64,000 bases of DNA from positions 1-64,000 of the forward strand of contig CASFPN010000020.1 in assembly GCA_949296425.1 (NCBI GenBank). The letters run 5' to 3'. Below, piece after piece: positions 43,515 through 53,293 of the stretch (the stretch's first letter is position 1; each line of letters begins with the position of its first letter). The notes under the pieces were generated by a model, which had not been told where the DNA came from, made no database searches, and was given only the letters and a program-made list of their open reading frames with translations. The position numbers and the translations under genes are program-made. The stretch is from an uncultured bacterium (lineage in GTDB: Bacteria > Cyanobacteriota > Vampirovibrionia > Gastranaerophilales > Gastranaerophilaceae).

Positions 43515-44915
43515 ATGACAACAAAAGAGATAAAGTGGACAATGTTTGTAATCACAGCAGTCGGCAACTTTATAGCCATGCTTGATTCAACAACTGTAAA
43601 CCTTGCATTATACCCCATGTCCGTTGATTTGCACGTAACTATGGGACAGATTCAATGGGTTATGATTGCATATATGCTTGTATTAACCGTATTTTTACCT
43701 TTTTTCGGCAAACTCGGTGACATACTCCCGAAAAACAAACTTTATGCAACAGGGTTCTCATTGTTCGCACTAGGAGCATTTTTAAACACAACAGCAAATT
43801 CATTCGCACTTTTAATAGCTTACAGATGCCTTGAAGCTCTGGGGGCTTCCATAATGCTTTCAAACGCTCAGGCAATTATTGCGACAATCTTTAAAAATGA
43901 GCGCAGAGGGAAAGCACTCGGACTTAACGGCTGTCTGGTTGCTATCGGCGGAATGAGCGGACCTGCTCTGGGAGGGATTCTGCTGAATTATTTCGGATGG
44001 CACTCGGTATTTATTCCATGCATTCCGGTTGCACTTGCTGGGGCTTATTACGCTTATAAAGTTCTTCCGCATCACAGCGTTACCGACAAAAAAAATTTCA
44101 AATTCGATTACAGGGGATTTTTCTATTTTACGGTAAGTTTATTCGCGCTTCTTCTTGCAATATCGGAAGGACACAGCTGGGGCTGGAATTCACTCAAAAT
44201 TATAATTCTCGGCATTGTTACACTGATTTTCGGTGTTCTTTTCTATATCAGAGACCACCACATTAATTATCCGCTCATTGATTTTTCACTTTTCAAAATA
44301 AGAACTTTTACGTTCGGAAATCTTGGCGTAATGACTTCATACATGGCAATGTACACAAACAGCATACTTTTGCCGTTCTTTTTGCAGGAAATTTTAAAAT
44401 ACAATCCGCTTGTAACGGGACTATTAATTCTTCCGTATTCTCTAACGCTTTCATTTATCGCACCTGTTGCAGGAAGATTATCAGGCAAATATGGAAGCAG
44501 ATATTTAACCCTTGCTGGGCCAATTGTATACTGCATAGCGCTTTTGATGTTCACTTTGTATGATAAAAATGCCACTATGTGGCAGCTTGTACTTGCATCA
44601 GGAATAATGGGAATTGGAAACGGCTTATTTCAATCGCCTTCCAATAACGCAATTATGACAAGTGTTGAACACGGACATGTCGGGCTGGCATCAGGAATAC
44701 TTGCACTTTCAAGAAATATGGGGAATATCTTAGGTGTAGCTGTAACAATTACACTGTTTGAAACCTTCAGAAATATTTTTCTTGAATCTGGAAAAGTTTA
44801 TGACATAGCATTTTTGACAGCATACAGAACAACAATGTGTTTTGGAATATTTTTCGGACTTTGCTGCCTGACATTTGCGTTTATTGCTTATAAAAAAGAT
44901 AAGTTCTCTGTATAA
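43515..44915 (+). CDS. MFS drug-efflux transporter, EmrB/QacA (DHA2) family
   Basis: A 466-residue protein with about 14 membrane helices. Motifs are the TM1 AMLDSTTVNLALYPM, the loop 2-3 GKLGDILPKNKLYATGF, and the TM5 LGLNGCLVAIGGMSGPALGGILLNYFGWHSVF, all typical of proton-driven DHA2 exporters. The last helix ends near KKDKFSV. The stop codon lies within the left arm of the inverted-repeat element at 44912, so the natural C-terminus may have been altered by its insertion. Confidence 0.9.
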   Translation: MTTKEIKWTMFVITAVGNFIAMLDSTTVNLALYPMSVDLHVTMGQIQWVMIAYMLVLTVFLPFFGKLGDILPKNKLYATGFSLFALGAFLNTTANSFALLIAYRCLEALGASIMLSNAQAIIATIFKNERRGKALGLNGCLVAIGGMSGPALGGILLNYFGWHSVFIPCIPVALAGAYYAYKVLPHHSVTDKKNFKFDYRGFFYFTVSLFALLLAISEGHSWGWNSLKIIILGIVTLIFGVLFYIRDHHINYPLIDFSLFKIRTFTFGNLGVMTSYMAMYTNSILLPFFLQEILKYNPLVTGLLILPYSLTLSFIAPVAGRLSGKYGSRYLTLAGPIVYCIALLMFTLYDKNATMWQLVLASGIMGIGNGLFQSPSNNAIMTSVEHGHVGLASGILALSRNMGNILGVAVTITLFETFRNIFLESGKVYDIAFLTAYRTTMCFGIFFGLCCLTFAFIAYKKDKFSV

Positions 44916-45422
44916 ACTATATTATTGGAAGCAAAACACAAACTAATTTTAATTTCGTAGCCTCCGGTGGGTGCTACGCGCACGGCGGTCGCTTTTATGG
45001 AAAAGCGACGCAAACCAGCGGACACGTTTCACTCGCTAATAATCCACAAAGGCTCTGCTTTAAGGCGTGTAAACTCGTTTCACTCAAACAATACACGCCT
45101 TTGACATCTGCATCGCCTGTGCTTATTGCTCGTTACACTATCGCCGCCCTACAAATGCAAAGTTCGGCTGTTAACGTAGTGAACAATCAATGTTTGCGAA
45201 ACGACAACAAGCCGGCTATTGTTTGAGCGCAAAATTTTTAGATTCTGAACCAAGTTCAGAATGACCAATAAGCGAGTTTAGCCGGCTTAAGTTGAGCAAT
45301 TACAATTGATTAGTGAACGGAGCGAAAGCCGGGAGCTTCTTTGCGGTACTTTCTTGTCGGTACAAGAAAGTACCAACAAGGTGTCTTTAGCAGATTGTTT
45401 TGCTTCCAATAATATAGTTTAT
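44912..45422. mobile_element. 0.5-kb element with perfect 27-bp terminal inverted repeats
   Basis: Bases 44912-44938 and 45396-45422 are exact inverted complements (27 bp). Between them no reading frame of note exists, and the sequence is visibly GC-richer than its surroundings. It contains three further perfect hairpins: 44988-44996/45001-45009, 45062-45070/45093-45101 and 45345-45357/45362-45374. It also has a copy of the prmA-type palindrome (45241-45265) and a GTGCTACGCGCACG stretch like the palindrome of the prepilin leaders. This looks like a MITE-like or composite palindromic repeat. No target duplication longer than 2 bp is visible. Confidence 0.7.
45241..45265. repeat. Palindromic repeat, relative of the prmA insertion
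   Basis: GATTCTGAAC-CAA-GTTCAGAATGAC: the arms ATTCTGAAC and GTTCAGAAT are perfect complements. It matches 22 of 25 bases of the element read inside prmA at 8690-8715. Confidence 0.65.
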
Positions 45423-45526
45423 GTAACTTGCTATCTTTACAAACTCTTAACTTGCAAATAAATTATTACTGATATAATATAAAAGTGTACAATTTACACT
45501 AAACAACTTATAAATGGCAGGGAATT

Positions 45527-47326
45527 ATGACAAATCAGAATGAAAATATAAGAAATATAGCAATTATCGCCCACGTTGACCACGGTAAAACAACGCTTGT
45601 TGATTGTCTTTTACGTCAGGCAGGAGCTTTCAGGGCTAATCAGCATGTACAGGAAAGAGTTTTAGACAGCAACGATCTGGAGCGGGAACGCGGAATTACA
45701 ATCCTTTCCAAAAACATTTCAATTAACTATAAAAATACAAAAATTAACGTCGTTGACACACCAGGTCACGCTGATTTTGGCGGAGAAGTGGAACGTGTAT
45801 TAGGTATGGTTGACGGAGCGTTGTTAATCGTAGATGCGGCAGAAGGTCCGATGCCGCAGACAAGATTTGTTTTATCAAAAGCTCTTGAATTAGGTCTGAA
45901 AATAATTGTCGTAATAAATAAAATTGACAAGCCGGCAGCAGAACCTCTAACAGCACTTGATAAAGTTTTTGATTTGTTTACGGAATTAACTGACAGAGAA
46001 GATTTAATAGACTTTCCTTTCATTTTTGCAAGCAGCTTAAACGGTTTTGCAATAAAAGATCTGGATGATGAAAGAAAAGATATGATTCCGCTTCTGGACT
46101 GTATCTTAGAAAACATTAAACCGCCTAAAGGTGATCCTGAAAAACCTTTCCAATTCAGAGCTACAACGCTTGACTACAACGATTATGTAGGAAGAATTGT
46201 AATCGGCAGAATTGAAAACGGAAAAGTTAAATCACAGGAACAGGTTTGCGTTGTCCATGCGGACGGAAGTCAGGAAAAGGGAAAAATTACAAAACTTTTC
46301 GGCTTCCATGATTTAGGGCGTGTTGAAATAGAAGAAGCATTTGCAGGCGATATTGTCGGAATCGCAGGTTTTTCAGATATACAAATAGGTGAAAGCATTT
46401 GTTCTTTAGCAAATCCTCATCCGCTGCCACTTATTAAGGTTGATGAACCGACTTTGCAGATGAATTTTTCAGTAAACGACAGCCCGTTTGCCGGTACTGA
46501 AGGGAAATTCGTTACATCAAGACAGCTAAGAAAAAGACTTTATGATGAACTTGAAAAAAATGTAAGTTTACGTGTAGAAGATACAGACAGTACAGATGTT
46601 TTCAGAGTCTCAGGCAGAGGCGAACTCCATCTTGGAATTCTAATTGAGACAATGCGCCGTGAAGGCTATGAATTTCAGGTTTCCAAACCGGAAGTTATTT
46701 ATAAAACAATTGACGGAGTACAATGCGAACCTTATGAGAATCTTGTTGTAGATGTTCCGGAAGGTTATGCAGGAAGCTGTATAGATAGGCTTTCAGGCCG
46801 AAAAGCCGAAATGAAAGAAATGAATAACAACAAAGGAAGAACTGTTATGGTTTTCCATATTCCGGCACGCGGTCTTATCGGCTTCAGAAGCGAATTTATT
46901 AGAATGACCCGCGGCGAAGGGATTATGTACCATACATTCCTTGACTACAGACCTTATGCCGGCGATATTCCGCGCCAGAGAAACGGTTCTATTATTGCAC
47001 ACGAGCAGGGAGAAGCAATTCCTTATGCTCTGGCTCAATATGAGGACAGAGGCGTATTCTTCATAACCCCAAAAACAAAAGTTTACCGCGGAATGATTAT
47101 CGGCGAATGCAACAAGCCTCAGGATATCGTTGTTAATATCTGCAAAACAAAAAAATTAACCAATATGAGAAGTGCAACCGCTGATGTAATGGTAACATTA
47201 CAGGCTCACAAGGAAATGTCACTTGAAGAATGTATGGAATATATCAGTGACGACGAACTTGTTGAAATTACGCCTCAAAATGTCAGAATTAGAAAAGCGG
47301 ATTTAACAAGAAAAATCTATAATTAA
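45527..47326 (+). CDS. typA: Ribosome-associated GTPase TypA/BipA
   Basis: A 599-residue translational GTPase acting in 50S assembly and stress adaptation. The G domain has IIAHVDHGKTTLVDCLLRQ (P-loop), RGITILSKN (switch I), VDTPGHADFGGEVERVL (G3) and VINKIDKPAAEP (G4). Domains II and III/V include GRGELHLGILIETMRREGYEFQV. The C-terminal domain specific to BipA has KTKKLTNMRSATADVMV. Length fits the family. CAGGGAATT precedes the start. Confidence 0.97.
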   Translation: MTNQNENIRNIAIIAHVDHGKTTLVDCLLRQAGAFRANQHVQERVLDSNDLERERGITILSKNISINYKNTKINVVDTPGHADFGGEVERVLGMVDGALLIVDAAEGPMPQTRFVLSKALELGLKIIVVINKIDKPAAEPLTALDKVFDLFTELTDREDLIDFPFIFASSLNGFAIKDLDDERKDMIPLLDCILENIKPPKGDPEKPFQFRATTLDYNDYVGRIVIGRIENGKVKSQEQVCVVHADGSQEKGKITKLFGFHDLGRVEIEEAFAGDIVGIAGFSDIQIGESICSLANPHPLPLIKVDEPTLQMNFSVNDSPFAGTEGKFVTSRQLRKRLYDELEKNVSLRVEDTDSTDVFRVSGRGELHLGILIETMRREGYEFQVSKPEVIYKTIDGVQCEPYENLVVDVPEGYAGSCIDRLSGRKAEMKEMNNNKGRTVMVFHIPARGLIGFRSEFIRMTRGEGIMYHTFLDYRPYAGDIPRQRNGSIIAHEQGEAIPYALAQYEDRGVFFITPKTKVYRGMIIGECNKPQDIVVNICKTKKLTNMRSATADVMVTLQAHKEMSLEECMEYISDDELVEITPQNVRIRKADLTRKIYN

Positions 47327-47355
47327 TTCTTTATTATTCAGTCGAATTTGGGCTG

Positions 47356-48249
47356 CTAATAACCTTTTTCAAGATGTTTGCCGGCAGAAATAAATGCTTG
47401 CCAGAAAACCGAAAGAAGAATTAACAGCATACCTGTATAAAATGATACGGATAACTCCTGGCCTTCGCCAAGAAATATTATTGCAAGCAATATTCCGTAT
47501 ATAGGCTCAAAATTTCCGTACAAACTGACGGTAAATGCCGAAAGAGTTCTTAAAAGTCTTATCTGTATAATATAAAGACCTATTGTACAGAAAAATGTTA
47601 ATATAAAAAGGTAAGAACAACTCATTAATGACGGCAGTTCAAAACTCATATTGCCAAATAAAAGAAAAGCAAATACCACTGCCGAAAGGAACAGCGTTCC
47701 GCCGAAAAGTTCGTAAAATAACATATTTACAGAGCTTTTTTCAACAACACATATTTTATTTAAAATTGTATACAAAGCAATTAACAATGCAGAAATGACA
47801 CCCAGAATAATTCCTAATCGGAAATGTGTATCTATATGAAATATCAAACCAATACCGGCGACTGCTATCAGACTGCATAAAACATTGTTTTTGCTAAAAG
47901 GTTTCCTTAAAATAAGCGGTTCCAAAATTGAAGTAAAAAATCCTTCAAGGGAATAACAAACGACACCAACAGCAACATTAGCAAATTTTATACTTGCAAA
48001 AAAGAATAAAAAATGTAGCCCTAAAAGCATACCCAATCCGCACATTTTTATAATATCTTTAATTTGTTCTTTAGGAAGTTTTTTGATAAAAAACAAAATT
48101 AAATACAATATGCCGAAAGAGATCAATAATCTGTACCACACAAGATATATCGCATTCAGTGTAATCAATTTACCGAGAATACCTGTTAACCCGGCAAGAA
48201 TCAACGAAATATGTAATTTTACATATTCTTTTCTCAGATTAGTTTCCAT
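47356..48249 (-). CDS. EamA/DMT-family transporter
   Basis: About 297 residues from the ATG at 48249 (METNLRKEY), preferred because the frame further upstream lacks a ribosome site. Ten hydrophobic helices in two halves form the EamA duplication. LVWYRLLISFGILYLILFF and GVVCYSLEGFFTSILEPLIL mark the first repeat, and LYGNFEPIYGILLAIIFLGEG the second. Members export or import amino acids or metabolites; the substrate is unknown. Its start is 39 bp past the glgA stop. Confidence 0.85.
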   Translation of the reverse strand: METNLRKEYVKLHISLILAGLTGILGKLITLNAIYLVWYRLLISFGILYLILFFIKKLPKEQIKDIIKMCGLGMLLGLHFLFFFASIKFANVAVGVVCYSLEGFFTSILEPLILRKPFSKNNVLCSLIAVAGIGLIFHIDTHFRLGIILGVISALLIALYTILNKICVVEKSSVNMLFYELFGGTLFLSAVVFAFLLFGNMSFELPSLMSCSYLFILTFFCTIGLYIIQIRLLRTLSAFTVSLYGNFEPIYGILLAIIFLGEGQELSVSFYTGMLLILLSVFWQAFISAGKHLEKGY

Positions 48250-48288
48250 ACTAATATTATGCCCGCAAAACATAATATTGGGCAAATT

Positions 48289-49731
48289 TTATTTTAAAAT
48301 TTCCTTATACATATTCAGATATGCCTGCGAACTCCTTCCCCAAGAAAAATCTGATTCCATAGCAGATTTACGCATAGCATTAAATGTATATTTATCCTGA
48401 TAAACCCCAAGCGAGCAATAAACAGCCTGCATCATATCCCATCCCGAATATCCCCAGAATTTAAATCCGGTAGAATCATTTAACGGATATCCAACAACTG
48501 TATCTTCCAGTCCTCCGGTAGCTCTAACGACAGGTAGAGATCCGTATTTCATAGCTATTAACTGACTCAAACCGCAGGGCTCAAATTTTGAGGGCATCAA
48601 ATAAAAATCACTACCCGCGTAAATCTGGTTTGCAAGATCACCGCGATAACCAATATAAGCACGTATATTCAAAGAATTATTTGAAAGCCATATAAGAAGA
48701 TTTTCATAATCCTTTTCTCCGCTGCCCAGAAATACAAAGTCAGCATCAAGACTTTTTAATTCATTTTCAGATTGACGTATTAAATCAATTCCCTTTTGAC
48801 CGACTAATCTTGAAATCATAGCATACATCGGTCTTTCCGGATTATATTTAAGCCCGAATTCTTCGCAAACTTTTTTCTTGTTATCTTCTTTATATTTGAG
48901 TGATTTCACATCATATCTCTTGATAATAGATTTATCAGTTTTAGGATCAAAAACGTCATAATCTATACCGTTTAGGATTCCTGTTAATTTGTGCTGGTTC
49001 ATTCTGAGAGTATAATCCATCCCCTCGCCATATTCACCGGTCAAAATTTCCTTTGCATAAGAAGGCGAAACCGCCACGACTTTATCCGAGTAATTTATTG
49101 CACCTTTCATCCAGTTTACTTTTCCGTAATGCTCAACACCCCACTCGTTATATACAATGTCTTTGCGCATATTTGCAAAATCCAGAACATCTTCAAACCA
49201 GACACCCTGATATGCAAGATTATGAATTTCAAAAACACATTTGGTATTTTTCCAAAAATCATCATATCTGTAATTACTGTGAATATATACAGGAATCATA
49301 GCCGTATGCCAGTCATTTGCATGAATTATGTCAGCTTTAAAATTTAAAAGCTTAGCATATTCTAAAGTCGCAAGTGAAAATGCAATATATCTTTCATGTT
49401 CATATTTAGGATCAAGCCATTTTGGATAAACTTCTTTAAAACAGGAGAAATACCAGTCATTATGAATAAAAAATACATTAATATTTGTACCAGGCAGCTT
49501 ACACATAAACAATCTGAACTTGTGTCCCATCCGGTCAAAAGTAAGCCACATTTCTGAATTTTCCAGTTCCTTTATCCCGTATTTATTAAGATCTATAAGC
49601 CCGTGTAAAGGTGTAAAAATAGCGATTTCCGCGTCTTTTTCCAGATATTTAGGCAGGCTCCCAACAACATCAGCCAATCCTCCGGCTTTTGAAAAAGGTG
49701 CAACTTCTGCTGCCGCAAATAAAATTTTCAT
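48289..49731 (-). CDS. glgA: Glycogen synthase (ADP-glucose)
   Basis: A 480-residue GT5 glycosyltransferase that elongates alpha-1,4-glucan from ADP-glucose. The N-terminal KAGGLADVVGSLPKYL (nucleotide-sugar loop), DIIHANDWHTAMIP, GILNGIDYDVFDP and the C-terminal FYLMPSKFEPCGLSQLIAMKYGSLPVVRATGGLEDTV (acidic Glu of the GT-B fold) are all present. Length matches. GGAGAG lies upstream, and the ATG overlaps the stop of the 1173-residue gene (ATGA), so the two are translationally coupled. Confidence 0.96.
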   Translation of the reverse strand: MKILFAAAEVAPFSKAGGLADVVGSLPKYLEKDAEIAIFTPLHGLIDLNKYGIKELENSEMWLTFDRMGHKFRLFMCKLPGTNINVFFIHNDWYFSCFKEVYPKWLDPKYEHERYIAFSLATLEYAKLLNFKADIIHANDWHTAMIPVYIHSNYRYDDFWKNTKCVFEIHNLAYQGVWFEDVLDFANMRKDIVYNEWGVEHYGKVNWMKGAINYSDKVVAVSPSYAKEILTGEYGEGMDYTLRMNQHKLTGILNGIDYDVFDPKTDKSIIKRYDVKSLKYKEDNKKKVCEEFGLKYNPERPMYAMISRLVGQKGIDLIRQSENELKSLDADFVFLGSGEKDYENLLIWLSNNSLNIRAYIGYRGDLANQIYAGSDFYLMPSKFEPCGLSQLIAMKYGSLPVVRATGGLEDTVVGYPLNDSTGFKFWGYSGWDMMQAVYCSLGVYQDKYTFNAMRKSAMESDFSWGRSSQAYLNMYKEILK

Positions 49732-52700
49732 TTTGACTCTCCTTGTTCAGACAAAAAATCAGATACTGAAACAGTATTATCACCGGCAGAAGCATCATTT
49801 TCATCAATTGCCTGTTCCGTTTCGTCATCTTCTACAGCCACATAATGGGCGGCATCCGTATCAAATTTAAAATTAATACCGTACTTGGAAGCAATATATT
49901 TTGCATGAGCCATACAAATTTCAGCCTTATCATGCTGCTTCTTAAACATCATAACTTTAAACATACTGTATTTAAAAAGCAATAAAATATACTCACTAGT
50001 TATGTTATTTCTTTCTAGCTGAATCAATGAATTATTAATAATACCAAATGAAACATCATATTTATTCTGTTTCAGATGCAATTCACTCATTACGTACCAT
50101 GCAATATACAAAAGAGTTGTCATCCCGTTGCCGCTTGTGGTTTTTATTATTTTGTAAATTATTGAATCTGCTTTTTTATAAGAATCAAGCTGAATATAAG
50201 CATACCCGATCAACAAATCCGCAAAAAGTTCAATCTGATGAAGACGGTTTATTTTGGCGGCAATCTTAGCTTTATAAATATGCTCAGCAAACTTTGTATA
50301 ATCCCCGTCAAACATTAAAAATGCATTTATTATATTAATCAAAGCATTTCCGAATCTGTCACTTTCTGATACCTCAGATGTTTTTACGGAAATCGGACGT
50401 CCATGGATTAAATCCTCAAGAGCAATAAATAAGTCATAAGATTTGGGTATAAAGTCTAAATCTTTACGCACAATTTCTAAGAACTGAGCAACATTCCCTG
50501 ATAAAATTAAAACATTTCCTAATGCAACATATCCGACAGAATCAACTATTAATGCTTTAAAATCTTCATCCGTCATATATTCGGGCTTTAAAACATTTAT
50601 AGATTGCATATTAATCATGTTCAAAACTTTATACCCTATGTCAAGCGAATCCATCAAAGCGCCGACATTAAACAGGATCTGAATATGAATCAATGACATC
50701 AGGAAAAAGTATGTATTAAAATTTGCATCCGCCGGGTTGAGCGAAGAAACAGGCAATAGAGAAAGTACTTTATGGGTAAGTTCCAATGCATGGTTGTAAT
50801 CTCCCGTATCTAAAGCACCGTTTATCATCTTGTTGCATAGAAAGATTATTTTATCAACATCTTTTGCTTTTTCAAGATTTTTTAAAGTTTCTTCCGCGAT
50901 TTCTGATGTTTTTTCCGGAACATACTCGTAAAGATTGTTAGAAATATCTTCGTATAACTTCAATTTGTATTCACTCAAAGCAGCTTGCTGCTCTGGTTCT
51001 TTATTTAAATCTAAAAGTTGCAGTATTTTGTTGGTACAATTTAAATATGAACTGAAATCACCTAGAGAAAGATTTATTTCAGAAAGTTCTTCCCATTGCT
51101 TTTTCTCATTTTCGGTATCATCCAAAAGCCCGTATAAATAAGCTTTTGCAGGACTTGGCATACCTTCCACAAAAACCTTTTCAAAAAGTTCATGTGCAAC
51201 ATCTTCAAGATAAATTTTACTGATAGTCGTTAAAAGATTGTCGCGCAAAAGATTATAATTAGGGAAATACAAACAGTTATTATATTCATAAATGTAACCC
51301 ATATCGGAAAGTTTTTCTATAATCTCAGCTTGATGTTCATAACCTAGACTTGCAACAGTATTCATATCAATACGAGTACCGAGAAGCACAATTGACGTCA
51401 AAAACTTCATTGCATCAGCATCATCCTGTAAAAGATTTAACCTTCTTGCAACAAGCCTTGACAAATTTGAAGGGATAATTATTGTTTTAGGATTAATCAT
51501 TTCAATGCTGTCTTCATCTGCAGAAAAAACCCCTGACTCTATCAAATACTGAATTGCAATGTCTATAAACAAAATACTCCCGCAAGCGTACTTGGCAACT
51601 CGCTGGAAATAAAAATTATCCAGAATATTACGGTAATAAATCTTATTTTCCTCAATAAGTTTTTCAAAAGGGGTAGGCTTGAGATTAATCTCTGTGTAGT
51701 AAGGTTTACTTAAAAGAAAATGGCAGTCTCTGTGCAAAGAAAACTTCTTATCATAACTTATAAGGAAACTTACATCAAGCTGTTCAAATGATTCGAATAT
51801 AAATTTCAAAACATCATAAGAACTTGCATCAATTTTATCAAAATCTTCAATAAATATAACTGTTTTCGGAATAATTTGCAGCAACGTCATAAATATATCA
51901 AAGTATACAAATCTTGTATCTTCGGTATTTTCAGTTTCGCGTTTATTCAGAGTTATCAAATCTTTTATCAGACCGTCAGGGTCAACAGACTTAAACATTG
52001 AAAAATCATTTTCATTAAACAATTTTTGAGAAACCGTGTATTCAAAAATAGCAGAAACTAAATCTCTAAAAAATGAATAAGGAGAGTATTTCATCTCATC
52101 ATAACACGTAATTGATATAATATTGTTAAACTTGTTTGTATCAGAAAGAGTATTAAGCACTTTTAAAGAATACGGTTTATAAAGTTCATCTGTCTTAATT
52201 GCAACAATACCTTTAGGGATTGTTTGAAACTTATTCAGAATATGGTAAAGAATATCAACATTTTCAGTCCGCAGAAATTCCGCATTAATTTCGTCAAAAT
52301 TTATTGTTTCAATATCGTAAATTGCATCAGGATCTCCGCCGGATTCAAGATTACTCAAGGCTTCACCATCCAGCTTGTCCTGCTCTATAAGCATATTTTG
52401 GACAAAATTCGGAATTTTTATTTCTTCATCATCTTCTTCCGGATATTCAACTTTTACAAACTCTCTCAAATCAAGTTCATAAAACATTTCCATCTCATTA
52501 TTGACCATTACTGAATTTAGCGGTGAAAATTTATAATCTCCGTCAAGAGCACTGCAAACACTATCATCAGTCAAAACCTGAAAAGTGTTAAGAATTTTTT
52601 CTTCTTTTTTCTTGCCCGATTGATTTAACAAACTTATGTTAAAACCTGAATCAAGATTATAAGGATCATCTTCTACACTTCGTTTCATAAGAAAAATATT

Positions 52701-53249
52701 GCATCTTACCGTTGCATTTTTTTTCTGGGTTAGCTTTGCATTCATGGAAGTTATCTGGTTCAAAAGAGCAATTGCAGCATTAACAGAAGTTTGTGCTGAA
52801 GAATTAAATGTATAATCTTTCCCGAATCTTATTACATAAGTTTTACCTATTAGCTGACGGCGCAAACCTATAGATTTTGCATAATCACGAATAATTTTAT
52901 CAAGATTTACTTTAAATTTATTCAAAAGTTTAACCGAACCTAAAAGATCTTTCATCTCATCAATGTTCGGGAAATCAATTGTCATCATCACAAATTCATC
53001 TGAATTCGACTCGTTCAGAATAACGCTTTTTTCCGTATCAAAACCGCATTTTTTACATTTTTTAGCACCTGTTTGATTTATTTTTCCGCAGTTATGGCAT
53101 TTATTGATGATAACATAACCGCACTTTTTACAGGTATTAGCTTCATTGATGGTTCTGCAAACAGGGCATACTAATTTAAGCACCTTTTTGCAATTAGGGC
53201 AAACCATAGCATTATCATCAATTTGTAAACCGCATTTTGGACATTCCAT
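49728..53249 (-). CDS. Large zinc-ribbon / degenerate cyclase-ATPase / TPR-like protein
   Basis: A 1173-residue protein. Residues 1-72 hold four zinc-ribbon pairs (MECPKCGLQIDD...CPNCKKVL, CPVCRTINEANTCKKCGY, CHNCGKI...CKKCGF). Residues about 85-190 resemble a class III nucleotide cyclase fold (VMMTIDFPNIDE...DYAKSIGLRRQLIGKTYVIRFG) without its catalytic Asp pair. Residues about 340-620 look like an AAA/STAND ATPase: VIFIEDFDKIDAS fits Walker B, but where the P-loop is expected it reads GIVAIKTDELYKPYSLKVL, with no GKS/T. The C-terminal 500 residues are helical TPR-like repeats. The layout recalls zinc-ribbon adenylate cyclase-ATPase-TPR regulators with both catalytic sites lost. A scaffold role is inferred. 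Confidence 0.75.
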   Translation of the reverse strand: MECPKCGLQIDDNAMVCPNCKKVLKLVCPVCRTINEANTCKKCGYVIINKCHNCGKINQTGAKKCKKCGFDTEKSVILNESNSDEFVMMTIDFPNIDEMKDLLGSVKLLNKFKVNLDKIIRDYAKSIGLRRQLIGKTYVIRFGKDYTFNSSAQTSVNAAIALLNQITSMNAKLTQKKNATVRCNIFLMKRSVEDDPYNLDSGFNISLLNQSGKKKEEKILNTFQVLTDDSVCSALDGDYKFSPLNSVMVNNEMEMFYELDLREFVKVEYPEEDDEEIKIPNFVQNMLIEQDKLDGEALSNLESGGDPDAIYDIETINFDEINAEFLRTENVDILYHILNKFQTIPKGIVAIKTDELYKPYSLKVLNTLSDTNKFNNIISITCYDEMKYSPYSFFRDLVSAIFEYTVSQKLFNENDFSMFKSVDPDGLIKDLITLNKRETENTEDTRFVYFDIFMTLLQIIPKTVIFIEDFDKIDASSYDVLKFIFESFEQLDVSFLISYDKKFSLHRDCHFLLSKPYYTEINLKPTPFEKLIEENKIYYRNILDNFYFQRVAKYACGSILFIDIAIQYLIESGVFSADEDSIEMINPKTIIIPSNLSRLVARRLNLLQDDADAMKFLTSIVLLGTRIDMNTVASLGYEHQAEIIEKLSDMGYIYEYNNCLYFPNYNLLRDNLLTTISKIYLEDVAHELFEKVFVEGMPSPAKAYLYGLLDDTENEKKQWEELSEINLSLGDFSSYLNCTNKILQLLDLNKEPEQQAALSEYKLKLYEDISNNLYEYVPEKTSEIAEETLKNLEKAKDVDKIIFLCNKMINGALDTGDYNHALELTHKVLSLLPVSSLNPADANFNTYFFLMSLIHIQILFNVGALMDSLDIGYKVLNMINMQSINVLKPEYMTDEDFKALIVDSVGYVALGNVLILSGNVAQFLEIVRKDLDFIPKSYDLFIALEDLIHGRPISVKTSEVSESDRFGNALINIINAFLMFDGDYTKFAEHIYKAKIAAKINRLHQIELFADLLIGYAYIQLDSYKKADSIIYKIIKTTSGNGMTTLLYIAWYVMSELHLKQNKYDVSFGIINNSLIQLERNNITSEYILLLFKYSMFKVMMFKKQHDKAEICMAHAKYIASKYGINFKFDTDAAHYVAVEDDETEQAIDENDASAGDNTVSVSDFLSEQGESK

Positions 53250-53293
53250 AAGAAAATTATACCACGCATTTCTGGTTAGTACAAGAAATTAAC

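Noticed and set aside
44916-45526. A protein gene in the gap between the MFS gene and typA
   Set aside because: No frame of useful length with a start exists; the stretch is made of inverted repeats.
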